The notes under the pieces were generated by a model that made no database searches, was not told the DNA's origin, and worked only from the letters and a program-made list of their open reading frames with translations. From Aegilops tauschii subsp. strangulata (Eukaryota > Streptophyta > Magnoliopsida > Poales > Poaceae), in assembly GCF_002575655.3 (NCBI RefSeq), contig NC_053037.3, forward strand, positions 448,787,793-448,851,792: a stretch of 64,000 nt of DNA, written 5' to 3'. This document shows positions 23,785 to 35,319 of this stretch, piece after piece. The number at the start of each line of letters is the position of its first letter. Positions within the stretch are counted from its first letter, which is position 1. The translations under genes and the position numbers were made by a program.

Positions 23785-24189
23785 CTATATATAGAACAAC
23801 ATGCTCAATGACAGGTTAATAATGGTGTCAATACTAAGACCAGCCGCTGGTTGACCAAACCACACGCGCCGACCCAAGGGGAGCAAAGATACTGCCCTCG
23901 CTAGGTTGTGAGCATATCTGTTGGAGCTTTTGTTTTTGTATATGAAAGTAACCTCAAGGAATTGGCATTCCGTCTCCTTAATCTCCCTCAAGAAAGTGTT
24001 GTAGAACCCATGAAGCGGTGCTTGAGATTTTCCACGACTCGCAAATAGTGTAAGGCGACATATGTCATCAAGTCGATAGGTAGCACCAAAGCCTCCCTTC
24101 AAGCAGCAGCCTCCAGCGTCGCTAGGTCGTAGTAACCTGGGAAAGTGATCGACAAGGCACCGAAGAAGATCCCCGTTTGAGACTTGCAC
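23785..24189 (-). pseudogene. LINE-type RNase H-like remnant
   Basis: The minus-strand frame contains FLEVTFIYKNKSSNRYAHNL followed by ARAVSLLPLGRRVWF. This pattern (Asn/Ala-His-Asn-Leu-Ala) is typical of the RNase H-like end of plant LINE ORF2 proteins. The upstream part is not convincing and no reverse transcriptase is present. It is a short decayed fragment. Confidence 0.5.
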
Positions 24190-24226
24190 AATGTTGCACT
24201 ATGGCAGCTGCTGCCCTGGGAAATGT

Positions 24227-24644
24227 ATCTGGTGCACCCACTCTTGTGATGCTTACCGGTGCACGACCATCCAAAAGTTACTTTATAAGTGCTTTAAAAA
24301 AATCTGAAAACAATTTAACATGTACATATAAGCATAAAAAATTAGAAAACAATTAAAAAATCAGATTAAATTTGAACCACAACTTGAGAAACAAAACTAA
24401 CAAATTCAACACTAATTTTGTTAATGAGCCAAATCTATTGCCAATCTGAAATGTGGACTATTCATAATATGATTTGACTTTTTTTAGTTGTAGGTCTACT
24501 TTCAATCCGAAATGTTGTAACATAGTGGATGTATGTTTTGTGTACATGCTAAATAATTTGGAGTTTTCTAAAATATGTGTAGAGTGCATTTTAGCTGACA
24601 GATGCATCGGTGGCACCACAAGAGTGGGAGCACCGGATATTCTT
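24227..24644. mobile_element. MITE-like element with 35 bp inverted ends
   Basis: The left end GGTGCACCCACTCTTGTGAT is matched in inverse by ACCACAAGAGTGGGAGCACC at the right end. The pairing extends imperfectly over about 35 bases. The interior is AT-rich and non-coding. I cannot see a clear target duplication, so the superfamily is open. Confidence 0.55.
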
Positions 24645-24892
24645 CCTACTGCCCCAGCCTCGCCTCTTTTTTTTTTCTTTCGCCTCATCTATAAAACGAA
24701 GAAATACAAAAATGGAAACACGAGGCCCAAGAGAACCACGCAGGCCAATGTGCACAAAACAATTAATCTCTCTCTCTCTCTTATTGCGAAGGTGCTGGGA
24801 CACAAAACAATTACTATCGGATTCTCAAAATAAAAAAAACAATTACTATCTCTCTCTGCGAAGGTGCTGGGATGTAATCTCAGGGCAGCGCT

Positions 24893-26395
24893 AAGTCTCG
24901 CTTATCGCGAGATCTAGCCTGCTCTCACGTCAGGTGTCTCCCTAGATGGGCTGGCCCAGGCGCGTGGGAAGCCACGACCTGGTTTCTTTCCTCATGTTTT
25001 TTATTTTGTTTGTTCTTTAATTTTTTATTCTTGTTTATACTTTCAAATGTTCAAAATAAATATGTTACAAGAAACATTTTACATAAACTGTTCTGAAAAA
25101 TGTTAACCAAGCATTTAAAAAATGTTCAATATGTATAAAGAAAATGTTTCTAATGTGTATGAAAAATGTGTACAAAAAATATATAATGTGTGTGAAAAGT
25201 TGATCATGTATGTAAAAATGTTATTCAAGCATTTGAAAAAAAATGTTAAGCAAGTATTTGAAATTTTTTTAATCAGTATAGAGAAAATGTTGCCCATGTA
25301 TTAAAAAATGTCAAACTTGTATTTGAAAAAAAGTTAATCAAGAATTTGAAAATGTTAAAACGTGTATAGAAAATATGTTGACCATGTATTCAGAAAATAT
25401 TAATCTTATATTATTTTAACCAAGCACTTGAAAATGTGTATATAAAAAATGTTGACCATGTATTCAATTTTTTAACCAAGCATTTGAAAAACGTTAAATG
25501 CGTATTAAGAAAATGTTTCTCACATATACAAAAATATACAATGTGTGTGAAAAAAGTTGAGCATGTATTTAGCAAAAAATGTTAAAAAATAATTTATAAA
25601 AATGTTAAACAAATATTTGAAAGTGTTAATCATGCATTTGAAAAATGTTAAATGTGTATTGATTTTTTTTACCATGCATTAAAATATGTTAATTTTGTAT
25701 TTGAAAAATGTAATCACACATTGGAGAATGTTAAAATGTGTATAAAAAGATGTTGACCATGTATTAAAAAAATGTGGTTCTCGTGTTTGAATAAAATGTT
25801 AATGAAGCATTTGAAAATTTTAAAATATTATATAGAAAAACCGTTGACCATGTAATAAAAAATGTTATATTTGTATTTGAAAATTGTTAAACATGTATTA
25901 AAAATGTTCTTGACATATATGAAAAAGGTAGAAGGAAAAAGAAAAAAAGAAAAAAACAATGGAAGCCAATAAAGAAACTACAGAAAAAGAAAACCGAAGA
26001 TACAGGTGCAAGAAGAATGGAAAACAGTGAAAATGATAAAGAAACAAAGAAAGAACATTGAAAACAAAGAAAGAAACCAAAAACCAAAGAAAATCTAGAA
26101 CAAAAAAATCCAAAGAAAACCGATAAAAAAACAAAAAGAACCGAAGAAAGAAACAACTAAACATGGAAAACATGAAAACTAGGAAAACCCAGAAAAAACG
26201 AAAGAAAATAATTAAAAAAAGGGAAAGTGCGGAAAACCAATGAGGAAATCTGAGTGAACGAACAAACCCAAGCGACCGGGCGAAGCCGAGCGAGTTGCCA
26301 TCGATGAAGAAAAAACGGGACGACCCAGTACCCACGCGAGGGAGGGAACCTAAAGGCGAGGGGAGCATGCATCTTGCTATAAGCGAGATACAACT
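24893..26395. mobile_element. TIR element filled with AT-rich degenerate repeats
   Basis: The left side has TCTCGCTTATCGCGAGATC and the right side, inverted, has TCTCGCTTATAGCAAGATG. Between about 25030 and 25920 lie dozens of degenerate units built on AAAAATGTTAA(C)CATGTATTTG. A purine-rich tract (25920-26240) follows. No transposase is seen. I suspect a non-autonomous Mutator-like element, with low certainty on class. Confidence 0.4.
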
Positions 26396-26870
26396 CCCAT
26401 GATAATTCCAGTTCGTTGTATAAAAATGTATGCGAGCGTATATTAGTCAGTTATCTAAAAAAACATTTCACATCAGTCACTTTTTATCAAGACCATCTAA
26501 TAATCATCCAGCGGACAGAATTAGATCACGCACCGTTCGTCTTTTCCCTCCCTTTCTTCTTCCTCCATGCGGCGCCAACCGACCAGGCCCATCCACCTGC
26601 CTTTGGCACCACGGACGGTGGGCGCTGATGCGGACCACCTCGTCCTCCCCTCAACCTCCCCCAACGTAGGTTCTGGCTACCGCCTCGACCATCCCTCTAA
26701 ACCCTCACGACACCCCCTCCCCCTCGCCCTCCCCCCCTAATTAAGTTTCTTCCTCGCCTCCACCTGGGAGACCGTAGCTCGCTGCCGCTCGCAAGGTCGT
26801 CCACGCTTCGGCGAGGTCCTGGCTCGGCCTCGCCGTGCCCGACACTTGTCACACAGTCCCCGCCTTCGGC
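26396..26870. other. GC-rich upstream region, no gene recognised
   Basis: The DNA is C-rich and resembles leader or gene-capture sequence. Frames in it have no recognisable product. Confidence 0.4.
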
Positions 26871-27047
26871 GTGGTGCAAAGCAGAAAGTGATTCACACAA
26901 CAACAAAATTCAGGCATATGAGATATAGCAAAATCAAAAATGTATTACACATATTCATAAAACAGAGGAAGTTCATAGCGCAAGTACTCCTAAAGAGACT
27001 CGCAAATTTAAAAAGTACTCCCAAAGAGGCACCGGGACCGGGAGGTT

Positions 27048-27060
27048 CTCTATATAAAAT
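27048..27060 (+). promoter_or_regulatory. TATA box of the MIZ1-like gene
   Basis: CTCTATATAAAATG lies about 190 bases before the start codon. This spacing fits a plant core promoter with a short leader. Confidence 0.6.
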
Positions 27061-27244
27061 GAGCATCAAAATATACGTGAATGGAGAAGAACCTGAAAAA
27101 AAAAGGTCTCTTGACCAGAAAAACTGAAGTAAAACCCATCGTGCATGCCTCATCATACCTTCGCGTACGTGCATTCCACCAACCTAAGCCAACGGGACAC
27201 CATCTCAAAAACCCCGGGCCCTCTCCTCAAAGCATCACAGGACG

Positions 27245-28129
27245 ATGCCAGACCATCGCGCTATCTCGGCACCGAACGCGTCCACCACCAAGCCGGCGAC
27301 GGCCATGATGCGGTACGCCACGCCGCAGTCCACCCCGCCGATGTCGCCGCTCCACGGTACGGCGACGCCTCGCACTCCCGGCGCGTACTCTGAGATGCCG
27401 CCGCCCTCGCCACGGCCCGCGATCACGCTCACCCCGCCCCCGTCCAAGAAGAAGCAGCGCCGCACGGCCGCGCGCTCGCTCCGCGCCATCCGCGCCGTGC
27501 GCGCGCTGTTCCGGTCCCTCCCGATCCTCGCCCCGGCGTGCCGCTTCCACGGCATCGTCCCGCGGCACGGCGGGCCGTCGCGGATGCACGACGGCCACGT
27601 CAGCGGCGCCTCGCGCACGACGGGGACGCTGTTCGGGTACCGCAGGGCGCGGGTGACGCTGGCGGTGCAGGAGACGCCCGGGAGCGTGCCCATCCTGCTG
27701 CTGGAGCTGGCGATGCAGACCGGCAGGTTCATGCAGGAGATGGGCGCCGAGCACCTGCGCGTGGCGCTCGAGTGCGAGAAGAAGCCGCCGGGCGCCGGCG
27801 CCGGCATCGGCCGCACGCGCCTGCTCGACGAGCCGCTGTGGACGGCCTACGTGAACGGGCGGAAGATCGGGTACGCCATGCGCCGGGAGCCCACGGAGGA
27901 CGACCTCACGGTCATGCAGCTGCTGCGCACCGTGTCGGTCGGCGCCGGCGTGCTGCCGAACGACGTCATGGGTTGCGACACCGCCGAGGGGCAGGAGGCC
28001 GGCGACCTGGCGTACATGCGCGCGCGCTTCGACCGCGTGGTGGGGTCCCGGGACTCCGAGTCGCTGTACATGCTCAACCCTGACGGGAACAATGGGCCAG
28101 AGCTTAGCATCTTCTTCATTAGGATATGA
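27245..28129 (+). CDS. MIZU-KUSSEI1-like protein (DUF617)
   Basis: A single exon encodes 294 residues, as usual for this family. The first about 65 residues are Pro/Thr/Ser-rich and probably disordered. KKKQRR at 68-73 is a basic patch. The MIZ domain spans about 126-294: GTLFGYRRARV at 127-137, PILLLELAMQT near 149-159, LRVALECE at 171-178, DEPLWTAYVNGRKIGYA at 185-201, and LYMLNPDG with ELSIFFIRI at the end. MIZ1 of Arabidopsis is needed for root hydrotropism and sits at the ER membrane; family members here are otherwise little known. Codon use is strongly GC-biased, as in grass genes. The frame is intact, with a TATA box upstream and AATAAAAA near 28311 downstream. The first ATG is preferred; another in-frame ATG lies at residue 21. 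Confidence 0.9.
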   Translation: MPDHRAISAPNASTTKPATAMMRYATPQSTPPMSPLHGTATPRTPGAYSEMPPPSPRPAITLTPPPSKKKQRRTAARSLRAIRAVRALFRSLPILAPACRFHGIVPRHGGPSRMHDGHVSGASRTTGTLFGYRRARVTLAVQETPGSVPILLLELAMQTGRFMQEMGAEHLRVALECEKKPPGAGAGIGRTRLLDEPLWTAYVNGRKIGYAMRREPTEDDLTVMQLLRTVSVGAGVLPNDVMGCDTAEGQEAGDLAYMRARFDRVVGSRDSESLYMLNPDGNNGPELSIFFIRI

Positions 28130-29198
28130 TGATCAAGCTTATGGCAGTTTCTGATTTTTTGCATTACTGAGATTTTGGAACTATGAGGCTGATTTTGTTG
28201 TCTGGGTGAAAATGGGAGGTGCCAGTATGCTTTTGTTTGTATGATATGATAGTTGCCTTCGCCCCCAAAGACTCATTTTCTAAGCATGTGTAGAAGCAGC
28301 ATTATTCAGGAATAAAAATTGTGTTTGCGGAATTGATGCATCTACGACTGAACTAGCAAATTTGGAAACAACTGAAAGACAAGATATGTTCAAGTGGAAC
28401 GGAAGCTCGAAAGCTGTTTGCATTCTCGCAGCATCATGATCGATCTTCTTTTTCTCAAGGATTCGCAAACGCTCAAATGGTACAACAGAGTAAGAGTAGT
28501 GCTACCGTCCGATCAAGCGCGCGTCAACTCCCCAGTCTGAGGCCGGCTCACTTTCAACTTCATGCTTCTGCACGCTCGCCGGCCGCCACGCGCTCACCCT
28601 CGGCCACCACGCGCTCGCCCGCGCTTGACGGACTGAGATCTTTCAACTTCATGCTTCTGCACACTTGGTGAAGTCACGCTGCAACTTTAGCCATCTAATC
28701 TCCATCCAAAACACATCCAACGGTCTACATGAGACACAGGCAAAAACTACAGGACTTAGCAGTTTTGCAGCCTAGCAGCAAACAACAGTACAGTCTAGCA
28801 GCAAACAACGATACAGTGTGCTTCGATTCAGTTTGATTTGAACAGATTGTAACCCAAAAAATTGAACAGATTATACAGTACCATATTATGCAATCAAAGT
28901 TGAACAATTCAATTCCATTTGACACCGAATCCAGTAGCATTTGACATTAAAAGGCTGTAGCACATAACAATTGAATGCTACAGCAAGAAATGCCAATATT
29001 GAGTAATCATCCATGTACACAAAAGCAGGCCATTTCACTTGTACACTTCGGCCAAAAAAGACTGATTAACTCCCCAAAATACAGTAGTTAACCTGTCCAA
29101 AATACTACCTAACAACTTTAAAGATACTAGATCAGATCATCATAAAGATATCATCGTCAACTTGTGAAGTTGTCAAGAGCTCGATAAAGCTGTCGATT
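28130..29198. other. Downstream intergenic region
   Basis: It holds the likely poly(A) region of the MIZ1-like gene. The sequence TCAACTTCATGCTTCTGCAC occurs at about 28553 and again at about 28645. A short duplication of AGCAGCAAACAAC lies near 28780-28810. No gene is seen. The bases cgatt just before 29199 are the left flank of element E. Confidence 0.5.
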
Positions 29199-29681
29199 TG
29201 TGACGCCCGGATAATTAAGCTACAGTGAACCTCTGCTAATGATGCCACGTCACTTCAGTAACTATTGCTAATCTCGCGTTAGTTCAAAACCGATTCAAAA
29301 TCCAAATTCAAAAAAAAGTCAAAGAATTAAAGTATTCAATTGTCAAATAGAAATGTTCAAATTATAGCAAATAAATCATAGATGATTATGGTGGTGAAAC
29401 CACATTGTTGTGAAATGTTTGAATACTCCGAATTAAATAGAACAGAAGCCAAAACCAATAATTAAATGCCCTTTATAAAATATAACATATTAAACTAATT
29501 AAGTTTGGTGCCCGAGATATAGTGGCATTAGAATAAGTAGTAATACTATTTTAGGAAATAAGATCATAATTATAAAAAAACTAAAATAAAGAGAAACTAA
29601 AAGTAAAACGGTAAAAGAAAAATTAAGAAAAACAAAATACAAAAAAAAAAGAACACCCCCCCTCGCTGGGCCACGGCCCAG

Positions 29682-32600
29682 ATGGCCTCGGGGCCAATCG
29701 GGCCGGCCCAGCCGCACCTCTCCTGGCCTATATGGCCCCTCCCTCGTGACCTAACCCCGAACGCCCCACTCCCCTCACGATCCCCCCCTCCCCCCTCGTC
29801 TCCCTCACCCGCCGCCACCACACAACACACACACACACACACACGCACGCACGCACGCATCGTGCCGGGGAGAGGAGCTCCCCGCGCCCGATCCCCTCGC
29901 GTGCATCGGTGCCCCGCCTCCCTCCGTCACCGGCGACCGCCAGCAGGCCGCCGCCCCGCACCGCCGCCGCCAACGGCCCCATGTTGGCTGCAGCTTCATC
30001 ACCGGCGCCGCCCCTGCCGCACGCCCCCTGCCGCCCGGAGCCGCTCCGCCGACGCTCGTCGCCGACCACCGCCCCGTCGCCGGATCTCCTCCCCATCGCC
30101 CGGTCGTCCCCGTCCATCTCCTCGACCCCCGCTGCCCGAACCCCTCCAGCACCCCTGTGAGCCGCCGCCTCCCCTCCTTACTCCCTCTCTCTCCCGTCGT
30201 TGAGCCCCCGCTCGCGGCCGCGGTCACCGCGTCCACGGCCGCGCTCCGTCCGTGCCCCGCACACCCTGGCCTCCTCCCCGCATGGCCCGACGATGCTCGC
30301 CGCCGCCCGCGACTGCGCACGCTTCCACCCCCAGCCACTCCGTGCTCGCGCGCGACGCCACTGGGCACCGGAGCTCGTCCCACGCGCGTGCTCCACCGCG
30401 CTGCCCGCCTAGCCTCGCCGCGCCGCTGCTTTGGCCACGCCCACGGCCGCCGTGCGCCCCTGGACGTGCGCCCAATCGGGCCACGCCCGTAACCGCCACC
30501 CTGCGCCCGCTTTGGCCCAGTGCCAATGACACATGGGGCCCAGCCCCTGGAACGTTTAATAAAAAAGGAATTTTAAAAATAAATAATAAGTAAATAAAAA
30601 TATTAAGTAATTAAGTAATTAATTAACTAAATTAATTAACTTAATTAATCTTGTTTAATTAAACTAAAAACATTAGTTACCTAATTAACTAATTAAACTG
30701 ATTAGTAGGTTAATTAGATTATTGTACCTATGACATGCGGGACCCACACGTCAGTGACCCAGTCAACACCTCTGTTGACTCCTGACGTCATGCTGACGTC
30801 AGCATGCACTATTCTGGATAATGTTGATTTAAAATAATTAAGTAAACTCTAAAAACGATTAAATCTTTTAAAATTAATATAAAATAAACTGTAGCTCGGA
30901 TGGAAAAACTTTGTACATGAAAGTTGCTCAGAACGACGAGACGAATCTGATTACACAGCCCGTTCGTCTGCCACACACCCCTAGCATATCGAACACACAA
31001 CTTTTCCCCTCCGTTTCATCTGTCCGAAAACGCGAAACACCGGGGATACTTTCCCGGATATTTCCCCCCTTCGCCGGCATCACCTATGAAAGAACATGCG
31101 GTGCCCCCATGTTTGGTTTTGGTAATTGATGACAATCCCTATGGACTAATGGTTGCCTTGAGTTATATTTGAAGGATTTGTCCATAGGCATTTCTTGAAG
31201 TCCATGTGTTGGTTTCAAGGAGTTTATGTGGTGACCAAGGTGTTATTAAGGAATTATCCAAAGATTGGTCATGTGAGAGTAGAGCTTATTGCAAGCATGT
31301 CTTGAAGAAGAAGATTGTGTGATCATTCATGTTTACCTTCAAGACATCATCCAAATGAAGAGAGTTGGAAAGAGTCAAGGTTGATCAAGACTAAGTCAAG
31401 AGTGTATCAAGTTGATCAACACACAAAGCGCACAAGATGCACCGAGAGGGATCAAGCGATCCCATGGTGTGGTAAGCATTGTCGATTACGCTTTGTGTAC
31501 TAACCCATGATCTTCGTGAGAGTTCTTTGTGGGGTTAGGTTGCGGTGTGCAAGTTCAAGTGAAGCATCATGAAGAGATCAAATGCTTGAAGCTTGTCGTC
31601 CATTGTGGTGACAATGGACTTGTGAAGATGTGCGGAAGAGTGGCTCACCCATAGTGGAGTATGGGGGAGCAATCAACTAGTCTTCATCGAGCCAACACAA
31701 CCAAGAAAGGTGGTCCAACTTGAGGGAGTCAAGATCGTCATCATCTAGCTCAAGTGGACCATGTGCAAGGCAAAGGTTTGCTCTTGATAGGTTTTCTATT
31801 TTACCGGTCTCATGATGGTAGTTGGGAGACCGGGTTATAGGATCGATTGCCGTACTATCAAGGGGGGCTCTCGATGAGTAGCTTGATCGTATCGTTCATA
31901 GAGAGCTCAAACCATTGCATCCTTGCATCATCTTTGTTGGTTCTTGTTTGGTTCTTCTCTTTGTGAGTTTTGGAGCTTATGGTCATCTTGATGACAAGCT
32001 CGAGTTCATCGAAAACGGAGTTCACTCGCATCTTCTATGATGTTTTCGATGTTGGAGGTTATGCCGGTTCTTCTCGGTTGGAGGTTTCACTCCTCTATTT
32101 GCTGTTTTGATGCTACTCGTCTTTCTCAATCCAACAAGCTTGAGTTTGCTCAATTCGGAGCTCATATGCAGAAGTTATGGCAGTTTTGGTTTCCTAGCGG
32201 TAGTACCGCGGCCAGAGCGGCAGTACCGCTTATCGCCCCAAGCGGTAGTACCGCTGTCCAAAGCGGTAGTACCGCCTATGGCCATAAGCGGTAGTACGGC
32301 TACGGTTCCGCGCTGGTACCGCCTCGATTTTGGGTCTTGCATTTTTCGTGTCGAGTTTTGTAGTAGTTGCACGGCAGTAAGGCACGACAGTTCCACCTAT
32401 AAGCGGTAGTACCGCCTATAAGCGGTAGTACCGCTCCGGTCGGGCGGTAGTACCGCTACTGCATTTTTGGTCCCGTGTTCTGCTCCTCCAGCGGTAGTAC
32501 CGCTGGGGTGCGCGGTAGTACCGCTTATAAGCGGTACTACCGCCCCAAGGTTCATGTTTGGTTGCTCCTTTTCCCTGCTTCTTCCGCCAGAGCAGTAGTA

Positions 32601-35319
32601 CCGCTCGTGGAGCGGTAGTACCGCTCGTGTGCGGGCTGAGCACATAACGGTTGGATTTTTTCCTTTCTATAAAAGGGGGTCTTCTTCCCCAATGAACCTT
32701 ATCCTTTGAGCTCGTGTTGTTCCCCCATTGTTGACCTCCTTCGAGCTTGCTAACTCTCAATCCCTCCATGGATTCTTGCTAGTTTTTGAGGGAAAAGAGA
32801 GAGGAGATCTAGATCCACATTTCCACCAATCACTTTCTCCTCTTTGTGAGGGGAACCCCTTGGATCTAGATCTTGGAGTTCTTGGTGTTCTCCTTCTTGT
32901 TCTTCCTCTCATTTTCCTCCCTAGCATTAGTTGCTTCGGTGGGATTTGAGAGAGAAGGACTTGGGCACTCCGTGTGCCCTTGCCATTGCATTTGGTGCAT
33001 CGGTTTGAGTTCTCCACGGTGATACGTGGAAGTTACAAGTTGAGAAGCTTATTACTCTTGGGTGCTTGGTGCCCTTGAGCTTGTTCCTCTTGGGTGCTTG
33101 GGCGCCCTAGACGGTTGGTGGTGTTCGGAGCTCAATCATTGTGGTGTAAAGCTCCGGGCAAGCGTCAGGGTCTCCAATTAGGTTGTGGAGATCGCCCCGA
33201 GCAATTTGACGGGTTCCGGTGACCGCCCTCAAGGGTTGCCAAAGTGTACGGGTTCGGTGACCGCCCCCAAGGGTTGCCATTTGTACGGGTTCGGTGACTG
33301 CCCTCAAGGGTCCCTTAGTGGAATCACGGCATCTTGCATTGTGCGAGGGCGTGAGGAGATTACGGTGGCCCTAGTGGCTTCTTGGGGAGCATTGTGCCTC
33401 CACACCGCTCCAAACGGAGATTAGCATCCGCAAGGGTGTGAACTTCGGGATACATCGTCGTCTCCGCGTGCCTCGGTTATCTCTTACCCAAACCCTTTAC
33501 TTATGCACTTTACTTTGTGATAGCCATATTGTTTCTTGTCATATATCTTGCTATCACTTAGTTATTTATCTTGCTTAGCATAAGTTGTTGGTGCACATAG
33601 GTGAGCCTAGTTGTTGTAGGTTTTGTGCTTGTCAAATTAACCGCTAGGTTTATTCCGCATTTGTTCAAGCCTAAACCGTAATTATTTTAAAGCGCCTATT
33701 CACCCCCCTCTAGGCGACATCCACGATCTTTCAACCTATCCCTGCGTTAGATTACCCCTGGCACCGCGTATTGCCTTGTTATATTTTGTGTGATGCTTTG
33801 TTTGCTCCGTATTTACTGTTTCTTCCCCCTCTTCTTCTCCGGTAGACCCCGAGACCGACGCCGCTGCTACCCAGTACGACTACGGTGTTGACGACCCCTC
33901 CTACTTGCCAGAACAACCAGGCAAGCCCCCCCCCTTGATCACCATATATCGCCTATTCTTCTCTCTACTGCTTGCATTAGAGTAGTGTAGCATGTTACTG
34001 CTATCGGTTAATCCTATTCTGCTGCATAGCCTGTCATTGTTGCTACAGTTGTTACCCTTACCTGCAATCCTAAATGCTTAGTATAGGATGCTAGTGTTCC
34101 ATCAGTGGCCCTACACTCTTATCCGTCTGCCATGCTATACTACTGGGCCGTGATCACTCGGGAGGTGATCATGGGCATATGCTATATACTTTATATTGTT
34201 ACATTACTTATGATACTGTTCGGAGATGGGGGCTGAAGGGGCAGGTGGCTCCATCCCGGTAGAGGTGGGCCTGGGTTCCCGACGGCCCTCGACTGTTACT
34301 TTGAGGCGGAGCGACAGGGCAGGTTGAGACCACCTAGGACAGAGGTGGGCCTGGCCCTGGTCGGCGTCCGCGGTTACTTCAAAATAACATGCTTAACGAG
34401 TTCTTGGTATTTGATCTGAGTCTGGCCATTTGGTCTATACGCACTAACCAACTACGCGGGAACAGTTATGGGCACTCGACGTCGTGGTATCAGCCGAAGC
34501 CTTCGTGGCGTCAGCGACTGAGCGATGCGCGCCGGATTGGACTAGAACGCCTGCTAGGCTAGGTCTGCTTCTGGCCGCCCACGCAACGTGCAGGTGTGCA
34601 ATGGGCGATGGGCCCAGACTCCTGCGCCATAGGATTTAGACCGGCGTGCTGACCTCTCTGTTGTGCCTAGGTAGGGTTGCGACGTGTTGATCTTCCAAGG
34701 CCGGGCATGACCCAGGAAAGTGTGTCCGGCCAAATGGGATCGAGCGTGTTGGGTTATGTGGTGCACCCCTGCAGGGAAGTTTATCTATTCGAATAGCCGT
34801 GTCCCTCGGTAAAAGGACGACCCGGAGTTGTACCTTGACCTTATGACAACTAGAACCGGATACTTAATAAAACACACCCTTCCAAGTGCCAGATATAACC
34901 CAGTGATCGCTCTCTAACAGGGCGACGAGGAGGGGATCGCCGGGTAGGATTATGCTATGCGATGCTACTTGGTGAACTTACCATCTACTCTCTTCTACAT
35001 GCTGCAAGATGGAGGTGGCCAGAAGCGTAGTCTTCGACAGGATTAGCTATCCCCCTCTTATTCTGGCATTCTGCAGTTCGGTCCACCGATATGGCCCTTT
35101 ACACATATACCCATGCATATGTAGTGTAGCTCCTTGCTTGCGAGTACTTTGGATGAGTGCTCACGGTTGCTTTTCTCCCTCTTTCCCCCTTTCCATTCTA
35201 CCTGGTTCTCGCAACCAGATGTTGGAGCCCAGGAGCCAGACGGTACCGTCGACGACGACTCCTACTACACCGGAGGTGCCTACTACTACGTGGAGGCCGC
35301 TGACGACAACCAGGAGTAG
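29682..35319 (+). CDS. Predicted spliced ORF in LTR1: Pro/Arg-rich with Asp/Tyr-rich tail
   Basis: Three exons, 29682-30156, 33846-33920 and 35219-35319, join in frame into 216 residues. Exon 1 starts at an ATG and is Pro/Arg/Ser-rich. Exon 2 follows the acceptor TTCTCCGGTAG with a long pyrimidine tract and encodes PETDAAATQYDYGVDD. Its donor is CCAG|GCAAGC, a GC-type donor. Exon 3 encodes DVGAQEPDGTVDDDS and YYTGGAYYYVEAADD before the stop. Element F interrupts intron 1. The LTR2 copy keeps exons 2 and 3 with only conservative changes. No known domain is recognised. Exon 1 start and extent are the weakest parts. Confidence 0.4.
29820..29858 (+). repeat. CA/CG microsatellite
   Basis: (CA)n runs into (CGCA)n. 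The LTR2 copy near 40329-40350 is shorter, which shifts the upstream exon frame there. Confidence 0.8.
30743..30810 (+). promoter_or_regulatory. bZIP (TGACGTCA) and W-box-like motif cluster in LTR1
   Basis: The stretch holds CACGTCA, an inverted pair AGTCAAC...GTTGACT with W-box cores, then CTGACGTCATG and CTGACGTCAGC. TGACGTCA is the palindromic bZIP/TGA factor site in plants. LTR2 keeps the cluster near 41213-41290, with one site altered and one added. Inducible LTR transcription is an inference. Confidence 0.45.
32191..32642 (+). repeat. Array of about 14 odd palindromes GCGGTAGTACCGC
   Basis: GCGGTA-G-TACCGC is a perfect palindrome around one central base. Roughly fourteen copies, some with one change, occur in 450 bp at irregular spacing. 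The array ends about 25 bp before the TATA box of element F. Confidence 0.85.
32665..32677 (+). promoter_or_regulatory. TATA box of element F
   Basis: TTCTATAAAAGGGGG follows the palindrome array and is followed by a pyrimidine-rich start region. It is a strong plant TATA context. Confidence 0.65.
33195..33312 (+). repeat. Three tandem copies of a unit of about 46 bp
   Basis: GGTTCGGTGACCGCCC with CAAGGGTTGCC recurs near 33205, 33250 and 33288, inside element F. Confidence 0.7.

Larger units (their letters stand above)
31087..33733 (+). mobile_element. Element F: TG...CA non-coding element, probable solo LTR
   Basis: A 2647 bp element inserted in LTR1, with target duplication accta at 31082-31086 and 33734-33738. 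It begins TGAAAGAACATGCGG and ends CACGATCTTTCA, giving 6 bp inverted termini. No gag, pol or inner LTR copy is seen. A TATA box at about 32667 and the palindrome array support an LTR identity. LTR2 has the empty site near 41564-41574. Confidence 0.8.

Noticed and set aside
27227..27816. Minus-strand frames opposite the MIZ1-like gene
   Set aside because: They are GC-codon shadows of the real gene, with Arg-rich content and no known domain.
29728..30383. Long minus-strand open frames in the GC-rich LTR part
   Set aside because: They are shadows of GC-rich plus-strand sequence, with low-complexity Arg/Gly content. The LTR2 copy disrupts them.
32191..32642. Palindrome array as a CRISPR-like array
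   Set aside because: The spacers are irregular, the genome is a plant, and no associated genes exist. It belongs to an LTR-type element.
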